Shown one piece after another: positions 13,784 through 27,493 of a stretch of 64,000 nt of DNA. Positions within the stretch are counted from its first letter, which is position 1. Each line of letters opens with the position of its first letter. The notes beneath the pieces are model-generated. The model saw only the letters and a list, made by a program, of their open reading frames with translations, was not told the origin of the DNA and did not search any database. The stretch comes from Lithospermum erythrorhizon (Eukaryota > Streptophyta > Magnoliopsida > Boraginales > Boraginaceae), in assembly GCA_019722365.1 (NCBI GenBank), contig JADFUC010001680.1, forward strand, positions 806,001-870,000. The letters run 5' to 3'. Made by a program: the position numbers and the translations under genes.

Positions 13784-16700
13784 ATGGCATACCCAGCATC
13801 CGCAACATTACATAAACCCACCATTCTTGCAACTCTTCTCCTCCTTAACCCTCTCACCACCTTCAAATTCCGACCAAACCTTAACCTTAAAATCCACACG
13901 ACCAAAACCTCTTCACTCACATTAAACTGCTCAAACTCCACTACATCATGGTCCTCTCTGAAATGACTGCAACCACTGTGAAGATGAAGAAGAGGGAAAT
14001 TCAAATGAAGAGGTTAAGATGGGTGGTCAGTCTTTACCAATCAGGACAACGAGGAGGAGGTATAGGAAGATGTACCCAGGTGAGTAGTGCTGGAATAGGG
14101 GCCGCTAAAATTTCCAAAATAAATTTTTTGATACTTTCTTCGTTTTTTTATACTTGTCATTCTGCACATTTCTACGTTTATTAAGAAAAGAGTTAATTTT
14201 ACTTGTATGCTCTTAATTGATTATCCACTAAATCTTTAATTTTACGTTAATGAAGATAAGGAGTATATGTTTAATCATATCAATAAAACTGTACAGATTA
14301 GATAAAATCCAGAGGAAGCGTAAACAGATAAAAAAGAAACACGAAATTTTAGCTAGAATAACAACTAAAATAAAACGGGGGAGTATTACATATATTACAT
14401 TAACATACTCCAATGCGTAGGGTATGTATGATACGCAACCTTACCCTATGATAAGATTGGTTGTTTCCGAATTGACTCAAGAATGAAATGCTAACACTAT
14501 CTACTACTTCATAATAGATAGGAAGAGTAGGTTGTATAATGTACCATTTTTACTATGAAAAAATAAAATTTTACAATTCATTTATTCAAAAATTAAGTTT
14601 TTTGTCCCCTAAATGTGTGTTTTTCTTTATTGGTCTAATATTAGTTACTTCCCACACTTGCATAAAATTTTTGGTTCGGCAGGTGAAAAGGAGGGGATTA
14701 CAGAAGAGATGAGGTTTGTTGCTATGAAGCTTAGGAATAGTGGTAAGCCTAAGAAGCCTAAGGTGAAGAATAAGAGTGTTGAGAATGATGAAGAAATGAT
14801 AAAAAGCGATGAGGAGATTGATGGGTCGGATTCATTGGGTGAAGAGAATGATGAAAATGGTCAAAGTTGGGAGCCTAGTGTGGAAGGGTTCTTGAAGTAT
14901 CTTGTTGATAGCAAGCATGTTTTTAGTACTATAGAGAGAATTGTGGATGAATCCAGTGATGTTTCTTGTAAGTGTTATCTAGTTAATATGTTACATAATG
15001 TTAGTTTCTGCAATTGATAGGACTTCATCAATATCAACATGCCCCTGCCAAGCCTTCGATCAGGCTCCCCGCCTAAGCGACTGGTGTGTGTGTGTGTGCG
15101 GGGGGCGCAATAGTATCCAGCCTTACCCCTGCAGTTGATATTTTGACTTATTGGTGTAAATTATAATGCTTTTGTTCAATTCTTGGAATGGATTGGAATT
15201 GATGTGATGAACCTATGGTTGTATCTTCTGTGAATGAGACTAAATTGAGACTCATGGAAGTCATGGAGGTTGAGTTGAGCTCAGCTGTACATCTTTAATC
15301 AACAAATTATGTACTACAACATCGAATTCAAAACGTGACATTAATTTGTGATGTTGAATGTTTTTCATTTTAGCTGGAATCTTGAATTATTCAGGCCATA
15401 GACCATGTAGTTGTTAGATTGTCTTCAAAAAGGTAAACCATTTTATTGATATCCGTCCTTTACATGACACAGATGTCTACTTTAGAAAGACTGGGCTCGA
15501 ACGAGCAGATTGTATTGCTCGGGATCTTGAATGGTTTTCCCAAGGGGGGAACTCGATACCAGAACCAAGCAATCCAGGGATCACCTATGCTAAGTATTTG
15601 GAAGAAATTGCAGAGAAAACCCCAGCTTTGTTCATGTGCCATTTTTACAATATATACTTCTCACATATAGCTGGTGGTCAAGTAATTGCCAAAAAGGTGA
15701 GCTATTATTGTTCCGCTTCAATAATATCTACTGATTTATTGGTTGCCTAATGACCTCAATTTTATTCTGAATGAATTATCTATGTATTTAATGGGGAAAG
15801 GAAGAAGTAACTGTCTATGTGCTTGTGAACATGTAAAAGAACGTGCAAAATTGGAAACACAAAAGCATAACCTACTGGTTGAGATATCTGTTATATGTGA
15901 TGGTTGCAATTTCTAAGTAATTTTGTCATGTTAGAATGAACCTCCTTCGACTCTCGAGCAGAAACTGTGTTCCCAGCAGCATATTAAAAAAATAGGAAAG
16001 TATATTTTTCTATTTGCAGGAGGTAAAGTATTGTCCTTAATCCATGGGAGACTAAGAGAACATCGCTCGCGAATCTGAACAGGTTGCAAATAGATGTTTT
16101 AGAGATTATGTTTAGAGCTGTTAACAGATTTCCTCTTGTTCCGTGTATCCCCATACATATTTATCCTAAATGTGACTCTAATTAACCAATTTGATGCATC
16201 TGTTGGTCATGTCTTGTGTGAGATTTCTTCTGTTTATTTTCCCCTTTTCCAAATTAAGTGGGGTGTTTGTGTGAGTTTCTTTATGGCCTTTTTAGCATTG
16301 TAACAAAGGTTGGCTCCCAGCGAACTATGTTGTTAAAACAGAAGAAGCTCCAAAAAACTCATCTATACACCCTCTTATTCCTCTCAAAACCAAATTGATA
16401 AAATTGCCGTTTTCATCACAGCCCTTGTCGACCATGCAAAGGTATTTCAAGGTTTCTAACTCATTGCTGACAGCTATACAAGTTCGTTTCATTAAAGAGA
16501 TTAACTTTGTGTGTATACCTATACTTTATTTTCCTTTCAGGTTTCCAAAAAGATCTTAGACGAGAGAGAGTTGGAGTTCTTCAAATGGGAACGAAATGAA
16601 GAAGACTTACTGAGAGGTGTGCGAGAGAATCTCAACATGCTTGGAGAGGTTGGTACCTGAATTCCTGTTAGTGTGATTTTGGTGCATGGTGCTTAGCATG

Positions 16701-16842
16701 GACATCGCGTGAATAATCTTGGTGTTCATTTGTAATGTTGTCATTGCAGCACTGGTCTAGGGATCAAAAAACAAAATGCTTAAGGGAATCAACAAAAGCC
16801 TTCCGATTCTTGGGGCAGATTGTCCGGCTGATCATCTTATGA
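13784..16842 (+). CDS. HO2: Plastid heme oxygenase, HO2 type, with frame break in exon 1
   Basis: Five exons: 13784-14079, 14683-14967, 15473-15696, 16541-16648 and 16750-16842. The family opens heme to biliverdin in plastids, the first step to the phytochrome chromophore. The first about 60 residues are Ser/Thr-rich and acid-poor, like a chloroplast transit peptide. The core then follows: RRRYRKMYPG, GITEEMRFVAMKL, EGFLKYLVDSKHVF, RKTGLER, AGGQVIA, and the C-terminus GQIVRLIIL. An acidic spacer (DEEMIKSDEE and onward) separates the first two core parts. The proximal heme-ligand His of HO1 is replaced by Arg (codon 14733-14735), the known mark of HO2, which binds heme poorly. The frame from the ATG reaches a stop at 13964-13966, while the HO frame continues one base out of step. 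A single extra A in the run at 13961-13963 would explain it. Everything after is intact. It is either a sequence error, a null allele, or translation starting at the in-frame ATG near 14019. Confidence 0.85.
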
Positions 16843-17414
16843 ACCAGTTCAGATTAGACAAGGTTTTATGAGCAGTAAGATTCAACCAGAGCTCCTGAAG
16901 TACCAAACGACCAAAGGGCTCGAGTAGCATCATGTTACAGAACTGTGCCACATTGGGGAATCGGCAGAATGGGAAGTTCTTGGCCTCCATACTCTTGCAG
17001 AAAGGAGGCGGTTTTTGCTAACTAGAAAAATCCATCCACTTATAGCACGATGACTACTATAGGACTGCAAAGTGTTCACCTATAACAACAATATTACATT
17101 TTGAATATTTTTACTGCATGAAGTTGTAACCAGTTTCTGAAACAGTGTTTGTGGTTTTGTTGATTTGCTTTCCAAGTTCTGAGCTTTTGTGCCAATGATC
17201 TTGTAACCTAGTTGATTCATTATGACTCGAGGAAACGCCAAACTATTGCAGTAAAAGGGTGGTCATGTATAATGTAAAATATATATCTTCAAACAAGAAT
17301 TTTGTAATAGTTCCTATTTTTTGAGGTAAATAGCTCAAGGCGAACAATTATGTTTTTATCTATCAAAAAAAGAGATACAAGCGCTTCCAAATTCAGTTTG
17401 ATGCAGAAGGATAC
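16843..17414. other. Convergent intergenic region
   Basis: This lies between the 3' ends of heme oxygenase (+) and the phosphoesterase gene (-). It should hold both 3' UTRs; no other feature is visible. Confidence 0.55.
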
Positions 17415-20400
17415 CTAAGGTCTATTTGTACCATTTGTTTCTTCCGAGTTTAGACTTCGAGTTTGTTTAATTACAAATTGGTCAATAATTCTAACAGTGG
17501 CAGTAGGATCCTGTTGCGTGGAGGCAGCTCGCCATTTACTAGGGAACTTTCTCTGGTGGCTTGCTTGTTGAGGCTGCTTTACTTCTCCATCCCAGTTAGG
17601 ATCCAGCTTCCACTCTTTAGGAACCTGTACATTCACATTAGAGATAAGTTCCTGAAAAGGTCAATCTGATTACAAGCACATTTGTTCTGTACTTGTTCAA
17701 ATTACTTACCTTATCGACTGCAAGTGTGTAAACTTCAAGATCACCTTTCCGGTTGATGTGAAATCGTGTAAATGACTTGTAATTCGCAATACGAAGTGAA
17801 GAAAAAGCTTCATCGAAGTGCAAATGAAGCCAATTTATGCAAATGTATAGATAGCTCCCGAAGACTAAAGAGACGACAGGAGTAGACAAGACCCAGAAAT
17901 AAAGGAACACGGATGAATAATAGATTGCTCCTCCTCCTCGAGATAGTGAATCCATCCCGTTCTTGCAGATATTGTTCCTTGTTACAGCCATCGCCTGAAG
18001 AGCTTAATGAATTAGATGTGTTGCAACTGCACTATATTAAAAAGAAACTAGATAGAGACAACAACAATAAAGCATTCTCACCTCAGGAACATCAAAAGCG
18101 GCCATGAGATACTTGATACATGCGGGATAAAGTCCAAATGTCCATTGCTCAATACGAGCTCGAAGGCCAGTGGGGTCTGGGAAATGCTCACTTTCTACTG
18201 CTCGATACCACTCATATAAAGTATGATAACCTAAGAACACGAAATGATATAAATTCTTTAAAACTGGCTAAAGCAATAATCCTAGATCCAGTATCAAACC
18301 AGTAATTTAGTATACCCACTAGTAGTATCCACAGTGGAACATATTTTTTGAAAAAATCAATTAAATTAGTCAAAGTAATCGCTTTTGTTGAAGCAGAAAC
18401 AAACGGGTCCTCGGAAGGATCACACGAAAGGCAAATCTGAAGAAAAGAGATCCATGAAGTCAACCCGTCCCAATCAATTAGAAGTTCAGATTCATAAGTA
18501 TAAAGAGAAAAATAGAGAGAAGTAAGTATAGTGTAGGCTGGCATGCCTTCCTAAGAACTGAATTACAGGTCCAATTCGAATGCAATATAGACGGGTGAAT
18601 ATAGCATAAAGCTTCCACGAATGTCAATAAAAGACCGATCACGACTCTGTATCGATAGCTGATACCAAATTAGATAAGGCAATTTAATAGTCTTATAGAT
18701 GGTTCAGTAGGGTAAAGAAAATCACCTGAAGTTGCCAACAGTTGGTGCCTAATACATGTATCAATCGCTAACTCTAGCAGCAACATGAGCATCAATGCTG
18801 CAGCTAGGTGAGCAGAAACATGCAATACCCCAATTAATACCCTTCTTTTACGTGGAACTTTGGAGGGTACAAATGCGACAGCAACGATCAACAATACTGT
18901 AGCACCTGCCAAGGATATATAAGAATATCCAAGGATGTCCATGAAAGAATACCATACCGCATTGAAGAAGCTCCTCAAATAGCCCGAAAATGTATCTTCT
19001 TGTAGTATATGATCTAGCTTACACTGGAAATAGAAAAGGATTAATCATTCATCTACAATGATATTGTCAATTGCAAATAGCTACAAGGCTAGCCATAAAA
19101 GATTTCTTAATGCATTTTTCTATCATCTGCGGTATTTAACATGTGCCCTGTATATGTGGAATTCAGGTTACATCCTTCTAGAAATGATGCAATTCACTCT
19201 CCAAATGTCGCAAATGACCCTCTTATGTTATAGAGCAAGCATACAGTCATATGGTCACTCACGCAATTTAAATAACACGGGAGGAGAAACTTCAATTTAC
19301 CCCACTTTTAAATGAAACAAGATGTACCACAACTGGAAACTCACAGCATCAATGATGAAAGTTATTCGAACTAATATAAAGCAAAAGACAAACTATTTTG
19401 GCATATAACCACTTCAGCGACTACCTGCGGAAACATGGATGAGGCCAGGATGAAGTATATAATTCCACCAATAAAGTCAAACTGCCAATTTTTTTTACGA
19501 AACTTCAAGATATTACCCAAAGCAATCTGTCCAAAGAAACTTGTCAAAGTTGCATGATAATGAAGCTTACAATAAGTATTGAAAAAAGAAGTTCTGCTTG
19601 ATTTTGCTCAGGGTCCATACCCTGCTTGAATCTTCAAATGAAGGGTAAGATGCCTTCGTCTCAAAAGGTACTCCATTCAAATTGTTGAAATTGCTAAATA
19701 CATGTGTAGGATGCAAAAATGCACCACCACAACCATTGACAATAAGATGCTCCACAAAAGCAGGCTTGTCCGATGGGATCTGAGAATGTCGCATGTAATT
19801 ATGCAAATCCCCAGATATACGAGCTCTGCACCTCCCTCGTAAATGGTCACATATTAGATGTGAAATACTATTTCCAGTAACATCATTCCAATACCAATCA
19901 AGAATCCAATTAGGTTCATGTGTCATTATGATAACTGAGTCCGTTTCTGCAACCTGCAATAAATAAACGAATCCCTCCACTGATTATCCAAACAAGACCA
20001 GCTTCATTTGATTTCCCTTAGGAGGTTGTAAAAGAACAGAGAACACTAGGTGAAAGAAAGGGTGAATATACTATAATTATCTCCCAAAGGTAGAATAAAT
20101 GATAGGGGGTTGCATTTCCCGGTAACCCAAGTATCTTCCACTTTTACCTCATTATTACTAAATTCAGGAAGGAAGATAACACAACTGATCCCACATCATC
20201 AATGCAAAGAGTCTAAGTTCAATGCAGCAGCTTATGGGGTATGAATGTGGGATTCAAGCAGGGTGGAAAACAATCAAGTACCAACATGAAGTGGCAAGTA
20301 CAAGAAAAGTCCAAGTTAATAGTCAACCTACCTCTAAACCCATGACTACTGCTCGGTAATCATTTATACTGAGTTAATTTTTTAGTTCATTGGCCCAATT

Positions 20401-23400
20401 TAAGTGGAAAGCATAACCAAATACTCCGTATATCTAAAGCCTAAAAATACTCGTATGTAATTGGACAGTTGTTGTTTAGGGTTTCAGGCTCCAAATCCTA
20501 ACACACATAAGGCCTGGAGAGGTGATACCTTTTCCTTAATTAATTCTGAGAAGAACTGAAACTGATATACATCAATATCACAGTGAAGAGCAAGATCAAG
20601 ACCCAACACCCACCACCCTTTTGGTAGTTGCAATGCAAAATAACTTTTCTTTTGTGGCATAAACCACCCACCCAACCAGCTCTTGTGGCAAATATACCTC
20701 ATGAAAGTCTGAAGACCATCAAACCAATCTGTTTTATAAGATTAAAATCATATCAAACACGAAGAAAAAATAAATATTAACATGAACAGAAGGGTTCGAA
20801 CATACTAACCATGATTTCCTGGGATAACAAAACACTGAGGCCCATCATATTGCTTCAGTTCAGCAAAACCATAAGGTAACTCTGGCTTCTTTACAGCCAT
20901 GTGTTCCTCTTTATACCATAATGGAGGCTGAAGAGCATATTCAAAGGGGCGGAAGAAGCGCTTCTCGTAAGTAAATGCTGATGGATTAGGGTACCTATAA
21001 CCAAGAATTAGAAAATAGTAATAAGAATACAGCTTGTGCAAGTAAGCAGAAAGAAAACGTAACATCATCACACAAAATCCAAATTCTCAGATTCAACAAA
21101 AGAAGAAGGCTAAAACATCTAGCTTATTAACAAAGAGCATTAAAAAAAAAAATTCACTAGATGTGATCAATTTTACATGTGACTATCAGGAGGACAAAGT
21201 GCCATTTCACATGTAATACACCAAGGAAAATGACTGTTTGTATACAAAATTATTTGAGGTCCAATTAGCATTGTAGACGAGACCTTTATTTAGGATAGTA
21301 AAATGATAAAAGAGTCCAGAACATACGCAAGATCACCCCCGATGAAGAGTAGGTTTGAGCGAGGCAGTGTTAGCACTTGTTCCTTAGTCCGAATTCTAAG
21401 TGAAGGTTGTGCAAGAAGCCGTGCTACAGAATAAGAAGAATTTCCACCGTCACCAGTATCAGCCATAAAGTCAAACCAGAGCTCATCCTTATCTTTAAAC
21501 TGGTCATATAAAAGATCCTCCCTTTTTCCTCCTTCTTTGACTCTGCTCATTGCTGCCTGAGAAACAGAAGAACAGACAAATGAGCATCGGTTTCTTCTGT
21601 GAACTTTCTAATGTGAACACCTAAATATGCATCTGGATTTTGGATACTATAATCAGTTATTGTATTTTATTCAGAAACCCAAAGTTTCCATTTAAAAAAG
21701 ATCATATTATGATACACTAAAAATTAAAAAGTATCCAACCAACATTTTAAAGCATTCACCTCAATCCACCTCGATTACCTTCCCTTAGGTAAATTTTAAT
21801 GTTTCACCCTCCCCTCAGTTCACCCCAATCCAAATGTACCATTACTTACTTATACACCAGTTTCCAGGAATGAGCACCTTTTCTATATTAGACAAAAACA
21901 CTATGGAAAACAGTCGGCAAAATATTAGTTAATGCAGAAAAAATAAAAGTGGGTTATTTGCGCTATGAAGTGCACTATGGACTAACACATGCTATTGTGT
22001 GGATCTTCTAATTCCCTGTGCTATAGTATGCAAATAGCACTAAAGTCCCCTACACTATATACTACTATGCTATATTCTCATCGAAGCGAGAGAGGAAAAA
22101 TTTACCTAACTAGAAAGGTAACCTAAATAATTGGAAGGGTGGGTTACCTGCATCATACGCATATCAAAACGTCCAACAAATACAGTAACTGACACTATCA
22201 GGTCAAATACCGTCTTGAATAAATCAGCAGATGTCCTGCAATAACCAGTCACAAGAAGTTCCTTTTTTGTTAAAGCTAGCCTATGATGCATATTGGACTA
22301 AGTGAGCATGATAGAGAAATAAGAGGCATAACAAACACATACCCAGAATACCAAGGAACCATGTCTAAGAATTCGGGCTCCATATGCTTTTTCTTTAATT
22401 TTTCAAATTCTTTGAGTGACAAAGGATGAGAAAGAGCCCATCTGTATATCGATACACATTAGTGCGATGAAAAATGGAAATGGTAATCTAGAGAAAAAAA
22501 AGCCAAGTGGTAGGAGTCCTTTTATCCCAACCGAATCTACATATTTGCAGAAGAACTATAATTTCTGAATCAAACAATTTGCCAGCAAGTGTGAGATAGT
22601 CTTCATAGTTGCCAACATTTCAGACATCATTTCAATTATCGATACTAGCCAATGAAGTAGTGCAAGCATATAATATACATAGGTAATATTAATACTTCTA
22701 ACGAAGAGAATTGAGTAATGATAGTACACTCTAAGCTACCACACTATCAACTCATCATCAAGAACAAATGAACGACGCAATGCAAAATTTAGAGAACCAT
22801 TGAATACTCACCCACTTGATCTTTCCACAACATAATTTGCAATATAAAGGCCCATGAAAGTGGCCCACAATGAATATATAGGAGAAATTTCATCTGGCGA
22901 CTCTGCACACAAGTCTCCACAAGTCAACTGGAAATATAAAATAGAATGGCACAAGCATAAGAATCTTCAAAGTTTCAGAAAGAATCATCTATGTTCCAAT
23001 ATCATGAGAAGATAGCCACACCTCTCCATAAATGACCCACTTGGACAACAACGGGTAATCATTAGCAGAGCCAACTGGAGCAAACCAGGATGAGCATATT
23101 TGGTCCTTCCACTCATTCACACGAAGGAACTTTAAGATCCATAAAGTAAACAAACCAGATAGATTTCGGTCATATTGCTTCTCTCTCATAATAGCACGGT
23201 TGCCACAGTGACTATAGAAGACACAGCATGCTATACTTATCACCTGCACAACAACAAATCAAAACAATGTAAAAAGTAAGGCCCTGTCTGAAGCACTTAT
23301 ACCAATGTGTGATTCCAGGACTTACAGTACAGTTTTGAATAATTGCTAGAACTGCAGGCCTCTTGCCAGCCACTCGAGCAACAAGACCAATGTACCAAAG

Positions 23401-23990
23401 TCCAAGGAATATGACATGGAACACAAGGAGAAATAGAACAGATGAAATATATATTGATAAGAACAACGAGAGATTCATTCTCATATCTACTCCCATTGAT
23501 TGAAAACTAGGAAGGTGATACAAAGCAGCCACTAAAAGCCAAGCTATGTACCTGCATAATTAAACTTAGAAATAAGAACTTCATCACAGTAATTCAACCA
23601 ACTGATCAGGTATCCTTCGATAGCTGCTCTACGTTAACAAGTACAGAAAAAATATTTTTTATGGCATCAGATAAGGAGGTAAAAATCTTACCAACGGCTG
23701 AAGTTTGAGTAACTAGGTTTAATTGTCTTCTTGACAAATGGTGATGAAAAGAAATAAAAGGATCCGAGCAGACATGCGTACATAGACCACCACTTGAAAT
23801 TGGTGTCCAATTTCAGGATAAGAGTGTGCATATTGTCTGATGATATGAAAAACAAGCAACCCAGGGCTACAGCAATAAGAGCATGTCTTGAGTGCTCGTG
23901 CGGATAAGGGTATGGATAAGCCAGAATCGTGCTTACTTTCCCCATATGGAGAGTATCCAGTATTCCAACAGACTGCTTATTAGACCCCAT
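17415..23990 (-). CDS. Multi-pass membrane calcineurin-like metallophosphoesterase
   Basis: Fifteen coding exons on the minus strand: 23990-23692, 23551-23326, 23243-23022, 22927-22812, 22441-22343, 22235-22148, 21556-21327, 20994-20810, 20728-20529, 19953-19621, 19526-19425, 19023-18726, 18230-18082, 17994-17710 and 17624-17415. All junctions are in phase and give 1013 aa. Residues about 30-300 contain several hydrophobic membrane segments. A phosphoesterase domain occupies about 370-640, with the metal-binding motifs GGDLAYPNP (about 420), PGNHDW (about 488), THEPNW (about 566) and GDLHNY (about 604). More membrane segments follow in about 670-880, and the basic C-terminal tail is soluble. 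The layout matches a conserved plant family of about 1,000 residues annotated only as calcineurin-like phosphoesterases. Its substrate is unknown. The first of the usual metal motifs (DxH) is atypical, with DTGDGG in its place. Confidence 0.93.
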
Positions 23991-25085
23991 CTGAGGTAGA
24001 ACTATTTTGTAAATACTCAAGATGATGCCACTTTCGAAGGACCAACTGCATTACCGAAATGAATAAAAATCAGAACATCTGCGTATATAAAGTCCACTTG
24101 TATACGATGCCAATCAAATGTCCAAATGCATAGTTTTTCAAACCGTTAACCGTAGATATGTTTTAAAAGCCAGAGGAAGCCACGTCTAGTAACACACTAC
24201 CAAAGAACAGAGCTAGCCTTACCTAGGCTCAGGTACCCGCTCTAAACGAAAAATAAACAGAAAAATAAAAAATCCCGATTTCACTTGATGCAGCATTTAC
24301 TTATATATTAATATACAACTACCAGAAATCGATAAAAACATGTACTCCTTAAATGTAACTAGTCATGATGAACATCAAATATGATCAAATTGTAATCTTC
24401 TACTCAACAGATTTATATAAATGAGAAAAATAGTAATAGTGCTTTTAATTGCATGACTTACCAAAATGAATAAACTAACCACAAAACAGCAATTGTCCAA
24501 GTGAAACATCACAAAAATTATGATCATGGTATATGCCAACACTTCCATTGAACTCGTATAAATCAATTCAGACAAAGAATACTAAAAATCCCTCAAAATA
24601 CAACCAAACCCAAAAAAGTACAACAAGATTAGGTTTCAAGATGTATTTATCTCAAAGTTCCAAACTTTATTGCATTAAAATCCTCACATTACAATACCAA
24701 CATCACATTATTGAAAATAAAGAACCAATTAACCATAAATGGTATTTTTCAAATAAACAAATAATCACAAAACAAATATAAAGGGCACTAAAATTACCTG
24801 AAACAATTATAAAAGAGGTGAAAATATATCAATTTTCATACGTAAAGATGCTCACAAAATGTGGGAAAATGGTAGCTTTTTTATATGAAAATGTAGTTGG
24901 TGTGGTGAGAAATGAGAATGTTTTTAGGAACCATTTTTCAAGAAAATGGCATATTCCTTATTGTAGAGATTTGGGTACCAAAATAGGGGAAAATCATACA
25001 AGAAAAAGTGTGAAAAGGACAAACAAAATGGTACGAGGAAATTGTTTATGTGTTTATACTTCAGGTGTTTGATGATGATCTTAAC

Positions 25086-25094
25086 TTATTTATA
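25086..25094 (-). promoter_or_regulatory. TATA-like box for the phosphoesterase gene, with a probable 5' UTR intron
   Basis: TATAAATAA on the minus strand lies about 1.1 kb before the start codon. A donor (CAG-GTAATTTT, exon end 24798) and the acceptor directly before the ATG (TACCTCAG, 23991-24000) fit a leader exon and an intron of about 800 bases in the 5' UTR. This is inferred from sequence only. Confidence 0.38.
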
Positions 25095-25257
25095 CTTTGG
25101 GTTAGAATGACATTCTAATACAAAGTATGGTACAAAATGTAACAAATGGTTAACTATGGTTGACCATTTTTAAATCGACTATTAGCGACTTGATTCTATA
25201 GTGTATATATATATATAGAGTTTTGAATTTGATATTTATGTATCATTGTGGAATGTG

Positions 25258-25595
25258 TAGTGTTGTGAATGGACCGACTAATTGCTCGGTACCCGATTCG
25301 AATTATCCGATAAAGTTTTAAAAAAATACATCACATATATTTTTGAAAAGCTAATACATTTATGTGGGTAATTTATCACTAATATTGTGAATATAACGAG
25401 TAGCCAGCTATCCGCTCGGCATTCGACCCAAAATACTCGACTCGAAACTCACCCGAAAGCTTAACGAGTCGAACTCAAGTATCACTTTGTACTCGATGCC
25501 CGAAATAACATGATAATTACCTGAATCGATAAAGTGTGTACATACCTGGCGGGGTAAGCCGGTACCCGCTCGATCTCCACTCATTAACATCCCTA
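25258..25595. mobile_element. Short non-autonomous hAT-like element
   Basis: The left end reads TAGTGTTGTGAATGGACCGA and continues to GCTCGGTACCCG. The reverse complement of the right end reads TAGGGATGTTAATGAGTGG and continues to GAGCGGGTACCGG. The ends are alignable terminal inverted repeats of the TAGGGATG type common in plant hAT elements. The interior (about 337 bp) is non-coding with repeated CTCGACTCGA-like strings. I could not find a matching 8-bp target duplication, so the insertion is old or the borders are slightly off. Confidence 0.5.
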
Positions 25596-27493
25596 GTTAT
25601 AAGTAAATAATAGATTATACCTAAATCATAGGCTTATTAATATAAATAATACGGAGTATAAATAAAAAATAAAAAATTAATTTGTACAAATCAATTTCTT
25701 TACTTCATCTCTATAAAAATATCATTTAGAAATGAAAATATTTAAAAGTCGAACTCTCCCAAAAGACAAGTGACATGTTTCATAAGGTTCCACACTCTTC
25801 GACTGACAATGTTGTTTTATCTTATCATATATATCATGTAATTTGTCGGTTAAACAAAATTATTTGATTATCAGAATACACATTAATCTATTAAATAAAT
25901 CTCTTATCGGTATCACACAATTAGCACATGATGTGAAGATGTTATCCCGTAGTTGAAGTGGCCATTTGGTGGAGATGGTCTAAGTCTTCATTTTACGCAT
26001 ATAATACAATATATCGAAGAGCCCTAGCTCAACTACTTGAGATTCTCTCTCTCGGAGTCCTACCCAAAACCTAACACAATATTATAGTAATTTCATGTAT
26101 CCACATAAAAATTTTTATTGGTGTTATATTTAATTTAGACATGCGCTAACTTTAGAAGTAAAATCGACATCAAACTTACATTGAGTTATTAAGTTAAATG
26201 TCTCATATAATATCACACCGGCATACTTCTTTTCATGATTCGTAGACCGTATTCTCAAACAAAACACTCTTCCATCCCAACCCACAAATATATTATCATA
26301 TCCTTTTAACACTTATTAATATTTCTTTCATCCATTAATCATCAAGTTATTAGCTAATTCATATTTCCTCTCATCATTTTAAGCATATGTTTGAACCAAT
26401 TCTATTGAATTAATTGAATCACAACTTCTAATTTGGTGGATGATGAAGCGAGAAACCTATTTAATTTAGAAGAATAAGATACAAATCTAGTAAAAGGAAG
26501 AAGAAATGGTGATACAGTAATAATACCACAAATGAATGTCAGATTCATATTAACTTCATAGTTAACCGACGCTCAACCAACTTAACGTTAAACAAAAACT
26601 ATTATCGATAAATATGTAATTGAACTCCATTAACGTATCAAGTTTCGAGTCATGAATTGGAATAATAAACACAAACAATAACTCAAACATATTCATGTCC
26701 GTCTAATGTGTATACCTATGAATCAAGTATTACCAATGATTATCCTATCTTAGGACAATAAACTCAAACAATAGCTCAAACATATTTATGCCCTTCCAAG
26801 ATTTATAACTATTAATCAACTATTACCAATAATTAATCCTAAAAAAATGCCTTTCTGTAATGCATAATTATGGATCAAGTATTATCAATGATTAACATTA
26901 ACTTATTTATAAGTCATTAGGAGTAATAAGCACACTCAATTCTTTCGAGACATAATTCAACTGATAAATAATTAAAATATCAAATACTAACACATTCGCA
27001 ATTTCAATGACCTGTTGGTGTAACAATATCACACTTTTTAGTAATTACACTCAACCTAGTACTCATCTTATGAAACTTCATCAAATCCCCCAAAATCCAT
27101 ATTGATATCAATCATGATTCCATTCCCAATAATATTCTCTGACCACCTTTTTCTGTCAAAATCTTTCACCTCAAAATTTCCATTTAGGTAAAAAAAACCT
27201 AAAGATTTGACAGACAACATTAACTAAACAAACTAACCTCAAAAGGGTTCATCTCAAACCCTCAAACCGTCTAATCTCTTTCACCAAACCTCAGATTCAT
27301 CAAAAAACCTTTACATATATATTCATATAATTTATATATTCAATATATTTTATATATATAGCTAAAAAATAAAAATACCCATTATTCAAAAAAAGTTTTC
27401 TTTAGTGGAATTCAGTGTAAAGATTGGATCTTTATTGAAATTTATGCACTTTTGATTTTTGGGTTTTATTGTTAGTTTAGTGATTTAGTGAAG

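Larger units (their letters stand above)
23991..27493. other. Divergent intergenic region between phosphoesterase and RBP47 genes
   Basis: This holds the probable 5' leader intron and promoter of the minus-strand gene, a hAT-like short element, and about 1.9 kb of AT-rich DNA with no coding signal. The last 200 bases before 27494 are the presumed leader of the RBP47 gene. Confidence 0.55.

Noticed and set aside
18212..18660. Open frame of 110 codons on the minus strand inside a phosphoesterase intron, plus an adjacent protein-like stretch
   Set aside because: Exons 18726 and 18230 join exactly in phase and match the family without it. The frame has no recognisable domain and lacks usable splice continuity, so it is intron sequence.
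24818..25072. 84-codon plus-strand open frame near the phosphoesterase promoter
   Set aside because: It overlaps the probable 5' leader of the minus-strand gene and has low-complexity composition.
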